Shown here one piece after another: positions 6,618 through 9,704 of a stretch of DNA of 9,704 bases. The first letter of the stretch is position 1. Each line of letters starts with the position of its first letter. Where the stretch lies: positions 1-9,704 of the forward strand of contig JALOBY010000032.1 of the NCBI GenBank assembly GCA_023228045.1. Reading direction: 5' to 3'. The notes beneath the pieces were generated by a model, which made no database searches, was not told the DNA's origin, and was given only the letters and a program-made list of their open reading frames with translations. The position numbers and the translations under genes are program-made. This DNA is from Endomicrobiales bacterium. GTDB taxonomy: Bacteria; Elusimicrobiota; Endomicrobiia; Endomicrobiales; JALOBY01.

Positions 6618-7865
6618 TTAACTCTGCATACAAAGTTCTAACCACTTCTTTATAGCGGGATGTTGCATAAAGTACTTCCAGACAAACTCACTTCTATAAT
6701 TTTCTATCATTAAAACAGTTATGCCCTGATCTATTCCTATAAAATCCCTTGAAAACCAATTTGCGTTTAAATTCACACCATTAACAAAACCATATTGGCC
6801 ATAAACATCAGCACCATAGTTTTTGTAAAGAGAACGCATCGTGCTTATGCACTCATCTGGACAAAAAGGTATTGAACCAGCAAGTGCCGATGGCGCTATT
6901 GTACCATCGTGCAAAGATTTTTGTTCAGGTACACTTCCATATCCTGCGTATCCGTCTGGCCCAAGGCAAGCGGAAATTCCCCAATAACCTTTGTAGATTT
7001 TTCTATTTTCAATGCACCATTCTCTATCAGCTATGGTGGCTTTTACTGAGTTTGTCCAGTAATTCGCGTATTTATCTCTGATATTTCTAAAATCAATAAA
7101 CGCTTGACTATACTGATAAACAAATAAACTACCGGTCGGACAATAAATAAAAGCGTTACTACCTAATTTTTCAGCCGGCCTTTTCCAGGCATCCCAGTAC
7201 TTTGGACTGATAGGTTTTGTTGGCGAGCCGATAGCAAGCGCGTAAATTATCATCAACTCGGAATATGAATCCCAATAGTAAGGCAAAAAACCGTTATTTT
7301 CTTTAATATCAGGCTTCCAGCCCATGCAAAGAACCGTCTTGCCATTTAACATCCAAGGCCAGTCAACTCTTTCGTAAAGTTCATTGGCAAGCGACTCTAC
7401 CTCAGTGCCTTTAAAGTACTCACCCGCGCTAAGTGCCCCTGCCAAAAAAATCGCTGTGTCAATTGATGATACCTCAGAGTTCCATACAGGAGCACCTGTG
7501 CGTATATTAACAAAGTGATAGTAAAAACCATTTTTTTGAGCTACATTGCTTTGAAAGAACTTTAAGGTTTTTAGCACTCTATCATAAGCATCATTTTTGT
7601 CAACCCAGTGCCTTTGCGCGCCTATGCAGTAAGCCGTCAAACCAAAACCGACTGATGCAACACTACAAGGCGAATAAGTGGTGCTGTTGTCATTTATTAG
7701 GCCCGTTCCCTGATGATATTTGTCTAAAAAAAACTGAAATGAGTCTTGTGAGACCATATCAAGAAATTTTTCATCTTCACTTTTTAACTTGGCGCTGTAG
7801 CTTTGTATTGGAAATGAAAAGAGCAACGAACAAATTAAAAAATAAAATACAAAAAATCTGTTCAA
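6618..7865 (-). CDS. Secreted glucoamylase-like enzyme (PF10091 / GH144-type)
   Basis: Read from the TTG at 7865, this is a 415-residue protein with a signal peptide (about residues 1-25, ending QSYSA) and a full PF10091 'glycoamylase' (alpha/alpha-barrel) domain. Visible family signatures are SVGFGLTAY (near 71-79), SSIDTAIFLAGAL (133-145), DWPWMLNG (168-175), WDSYSELM..YALAIGSP (198-214), WGISACLGPDGYAGYG (295-310), DGTIAPSALAGSIPF (320-334) and GIDQGITVLMIENYRSEFVW (377-396). Characterised relatives in GH144 are endo-beta-1,2-glucanases; others in the Pfam family are uncharacterised, so the substrate is only a candidate. The frame stays open 105 codons further upstream, but that part crosses a non-coding repeat and the end of the preceding gene. 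The TTG start is followed by a normal signal peptide but has no clear Shine-Dalgarno, so the start is the weakest part of this call. Confidence 0.85.
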   Translation of the reverse strand: MNRFFVFYFLICSLLFSFPIQSYSAKLKSEDEKFLDMVSQDSFQFFLDKYHQGTGLINDNSTTYSPCSVASVGFGLTAYCIGAQRHWVDKNDAYDRVLKTLKFFQSNVAQKNGFYYHFVNIRTGAPVWNSEVSSIDTAIFLAGALSAGEYFKGTEVESLANELYERVDWPWMLNGKTVLCMGWKPDIKENNGFLPYYWDSYSELMIIYALAIGSPTKPISPKYWDAWKRPAEKLGSNAFIYCPTGSLFVYQYSQAFIDFRNIRDKYANYWTNSVKATIADREWCIENRKIYKGYWGISACLGPDGYAGYGSVPEQKSLHDGTIAPSALAGSIPFCPDECISTMRSLYKNYGADVYGQYGFVNGVNLNANWFSRDFIGIDQGITVLMIENYRSEFVWKYFMQHPAIKKWLELCMQS

Positions 7866-8093
7866 CCCGAGTTTTGCAATAGATTTGTACGGTGTTGGGC
7901 CCCGAAGGGGAAGAACCGAGGCGAAAGAGACGGATGCATTTTTGATGCAAAATTTGCAGAGAATGGTAATTCCATTCGCAAAATTGTATGTCCGCCTCGC
8001 TCTTATGAGCGGGCGAGACCTCGCCAAGGGCGGGCGGATAAAAATGCCCCATATCTTTCGATTAATTCCAAATCCTATTGCAAAACCCGAGTT
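7864..8093. mobile_element. Non-coding element B, 230 bp, TTGCAATAG/CTATTGCAA ends
   Basis: The core termini TTGCAATAG (7874-7882) and CTATTGCAA (8075-8083) are inverted. They are flanked on both sides by AACCCGAGTT in the same direction (7864-7873 and 8084-8093), which could be a 10-bp target duplication. Because that 10-mer is itself nearly palindromic, the ends also read as a 19-bp inverted repeat with 17 matches. The interior is rich in stems: CCCC-GAA-GGGG (7900-7910), GAATGG-TAATT-CCATTC (7961-7977) inside AATTTGC/GCAAAATT, CGCTC-TTAT-GAGCG (7998-8011), and TCCGCC (7991-7996) with GGCGGA (8033-8038). It fills the gap between the CBM gene and the enzyme gene, and its edge touches the enzyme's TTG start. 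Confidence 0.6.
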
Positions 8094-8104
8094 AAATATT
8101 TCCA

Positions 8105-9385
8105 TTATTTTTTTAGGACAAGTTTCCCAAGAGATACAGTGTAACCACTGTTTATGTTGCCCTCTTTCATAAGCGACCATGCTATGCTGCCATAGCTGCC
8201 ATTTGAATAATCGTAAGAGTTAACAACTGGCGAAACACTTATAAAACTTTCTTTATCTGGGTCTATGCCAATATATTCCCATGCGATGGCGGCTTCAATT
8301 TGATAGCCGGGTTTACCATTTACTCTACCCACAAATGAGTCAAACTTAACTTCGCTCTCATTAGGTTCTTTTGAGTGAATCCAATCCCAAGCTAACGGAT
8401 CGCTTGTTTGGGATGTTGGCGTAAAGCCAATATGAAATGTTGCGTTATCTTCATCGTAAAAACCATTTTTTAAAGTGTCAATTTGCAACTCTACGCTATC
8501 GTCGTATTTTATGTCTTCGCCACTTTTACGGCAAATTATCTCTTTATCATAAACAACTGTGGCAAAATATAGGTATTCTTTATCCCACATAAAATAACTT
8601 TCAGCCGAAAAGTTTTTTGGGTCTTTTACATCGCCAGATATAATGTCCCTTTGCGCATTGTACTTCATTGCTTTTGCTCTGCGCCATTCATCAAGTTTGC
8701 CATCTATAACCACAGGCGGCACATTCTTTTTGATTGACTTTACCTTTATGGCAAAACTTTCTTTTGGGGTTGGGTTTATTGATGAGAACATTATATTTTC
8801 TATGTAAATTGCTCCTTGCCGTTTGGTTACATTCTGGTCAAAAATCAACACTAACTCATCCATTGCGCGCCAGCTGGTTATTCCGTCAAAGTATTCAAGA
8901 GGAATTACAAACCTTCCCCATTCATTGGTTATGCCCTTAAGTAAGTACTCGCCAAGCTGTTCCTTGTTTTTAAACTGAATGGTTAAATTTCTGGTATAGC
9001 CAAACTCCTCATCGCCCTTTATGTTTATCATCAAATACTTATAGTCGCGCATATCTTTACCACGCAGTTGCGTAAAATATCCATTTGTTGCAGTTTTTGG
9101 TACACCTGGTATGTAATCGTTTGGTGTATCAACATTATATTCAAGGCGCAGAGAGTAACCGTCACTTCCAATTCTTGGAGTAGATGCAAATGACAATTTG
9201 CAATACTGCACCGTGTCTTGCGGGTTACAAGACCAAACCCCAGAGTTGCCTGAGACCTTATTTAGGGTTTTGCCTGAGTCAAAATCATCAAGCAGCAGAG
9301 AAAATATAGAGCCGTTTGCGTAAGGCGATGCCGCGCATATTAGCGCAAGAAGCACTGCAATAGATTTAAGTGTTTTTATAATCAT
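8105..9385 (-). CDS. Secreted CBM11-like and CBM9-like carbohydrate-binding protein
   Basis: A 426-residue exported protein with no enzyme domain that I can see. Residues 1-24 are a signal peptide (cleavage near PYANG). Residues about 31-201 form a jelly roll of the CBM11/CIA30 type, from LLDDFDSG to GAIYIENIMF, with YKYLMINIKGD and WGRFVIPLEYF strands; it resembles the two N-terminal modules of the barrel protein at 3408-6044. Residues about 213-424 form a CBM9-like domain (PF06452 type): VIDGKLDEW (226-234), MWDKEYLYFATVVYD (266-280), DDSVELQID (295-303) and a C-terminal YTVSLGKLVL strand. The likely role is binding polysaccharide at the cell surface or in the periplasm. Its ATG overlaps the stop of the OmpA gene (TAATG), which suggests translational coupling; only a weak GAG-type binding site precedes it. 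Confidence 0.82.
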   Translation of the reverse strand: MIIKTLKSIAVLLALICAASPYANGSIFSLLLDDFDSGKTLNKVSGNSGVWSCNPQDTVQYCKLSFASTPRIGSDGYSLRLEYNVDTPNDYIPGVPKTATNGYFTQLRGKDMRDYKYLMINIKGDEEFGYTRNLTIQFKNKEQLGEYLLKGITNEWGRFVIPLEYFDGITSWRAMDELVLIFDQNVTKRQGAIYIENIMFSSINPTPKESFAIKVKSIKKNVPPVVIDGKLDEWRRAKAMKYNAQRDIISGDVKDPKNFSAESYFMWDKEYLYFATVVYDKEIICRKSGEDIKYDDSVELQIDTLKNGFYDEDNATFHIGFTPTSQTSDPLAWDWIHSKEPNESEVKFDSFVGRVNGKPGYQIEAAIAWEYIGIDPDKESFISVSPVVNSYDYSNGSYGSIAWSLMKEGNINSGYTVSLGKLVLKK

Positions 9386-9704
9386 TATTTCTCAATTACA
9401 AACTCTACCCTGCGATTTCTATAACGACCCTCTTCAGTAAGATTTGATGCAACCGGCTTTGTTAAACCCATACCTGCGTAAGTTAAGCGTTCAGCGGGAA
9501 TACCCATATTTATTAACTCATTCATAACTTCTTTAGCTCTGTTTTCTGAAAGCTTTTGATTGTATATTTCACTGCCTTTACTGTCAGTATGGCCATCAAC
9601 ACGCACATTCATATCCGTATGATTTTTAAGCACTCTATATACACTTTCAACCTTGGGTAATTCGGAATCTTTTACATTGTACTTGTCAAAATCAAAGTTA
9701 ACGC
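9385..9704 (-). CDS. OmpA-family protein, C-terminal domain (5' end beyond the window)
   Basis: The frame is open from the window edge to the TAA at 9387-9385, giving about 105 residues. These are a nearly complete OmpA C-terminal domain (PF00691): VNFDFDKYNV at the start, then VDGHTDSKGSEIYNQKLSENRA with the Asp and Arg that bind diaminopimelate of peptidoglycan, AYAGMGLTKPVASN-type strand (here TYAGMG), and the ending GRYRNRRVEFVI. The domain anchors an outer-membrane protein or lipoprotein to the cell wall; what lies N-terminal is unknown. A GTG at 9633 is inside the domain and is not the true start. It overlaps the next gene by one base, so the two are probably produced together. Confidence 0.92.
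   Translation of the reverse strand, partial: VNFDFDKYNVKDSELPKVESVYRVLKNHTDMNVRVDGHTDSKGSEIYNQKLSENRAKEVMNELINMGIPAERLTYAGMGLTKPVASNLTEEGRYRNRRVEFVIEK

Noticed and set aside
7777..8052. A 91-residue minus-strand open frame over the enzyme start and element B
   Set aside because: It overlaps the signal-peptide coding region in another frame and consists largely of repeat sequence.
7866..8180. A 105-residue N-terminal extension of the PF10091 enzyme
   Set aside because: It runs through the non-coding element B and into the 3' end of the CBM gene. It has no family similarity and would place the signal peptide internally.

Overview
This is an AT-rich bacterial window in which every convincing gene lies on the minus strand, so transcription runs from right to left. 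Outer-membrane proteins (a beta-barrel with a C-terminal phenylalanine and an OmpA-type peptidoglycan-binding domain) sit beside signal-peptide-bearing sugar-binding proteins and a CUT1-type sugar ABC transporter. This points to a diderm, glycan-degrading bacterium. The protein style (CBM11-like and CBM9-like domains, no SusC/SusD) and the repeat-rich AT-rich intergenic DNA suggest an uncultured lineage of the Elusimicrobiota/Omnitrophota kind, but I cannot prove the phylum from the sequence.

Layout in transcription order: (1) 9704-9385, the C-terminal half of an OmpA-family protein; (2) 9385-8105, a secreted protein with an N-terminal CBM11-like jelly roll and a C-terminal CBM9-like domain, overlapping the previous stop codon by one base; (3) 8093-7864, a 230-bp non-coding palindromic element; (4) 7865-6618, a secreted glucoamylase-like (PF10091/GH144-type) protein; (5) 6617-6045, 573 bp without a gene, built from nested repeats; (6) 6044-3408, an outer-membrane beta-barrel with two N-terminal carbohydrate-binding-like domains; (7) 3407-3278, an intergenic region with two hairpins; (8) 3277-1043, a single polypeptide joining a MalE-like sugar-binding protein to a MalF-like permease; (9) a short hairpin repeat; (10) 982-149, a MalG-like permease; (11) an intergenic region with a palindromic LacI-type operator candidate, then the first codons of one more gene at the left edge.

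Taken together the genes look like a glycan-capture locus that does not use SusC/D. Surface or periplasmic CBM proteins bind the polymer, the PF10091 enzyme cleaves it, the CBM-bearing barrel passes oligosaccharides across the outer membrane, and the transporter with its covalently tethered binding protein imports them. No transporter ATPase is present; CUT1 systems often share one encoded elsewhere. The substrate is not proven. PF10091/GH144 relatives include beta-1,2-glucanases, which makes beta-1,2-glucan one candidate.

The intergenic DNA is as notable as the genes. Three copies of a short hairpin repeat with compensating stem changes are present, two of them placed just upstream of a Shine-Dalgarno sequence. 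There is also a 132-bp direct repeat, and two larger non-coding elements bounded by the same TTGCAATAG/CTATTGCAA termini, with a related short hairpin elsewhere.
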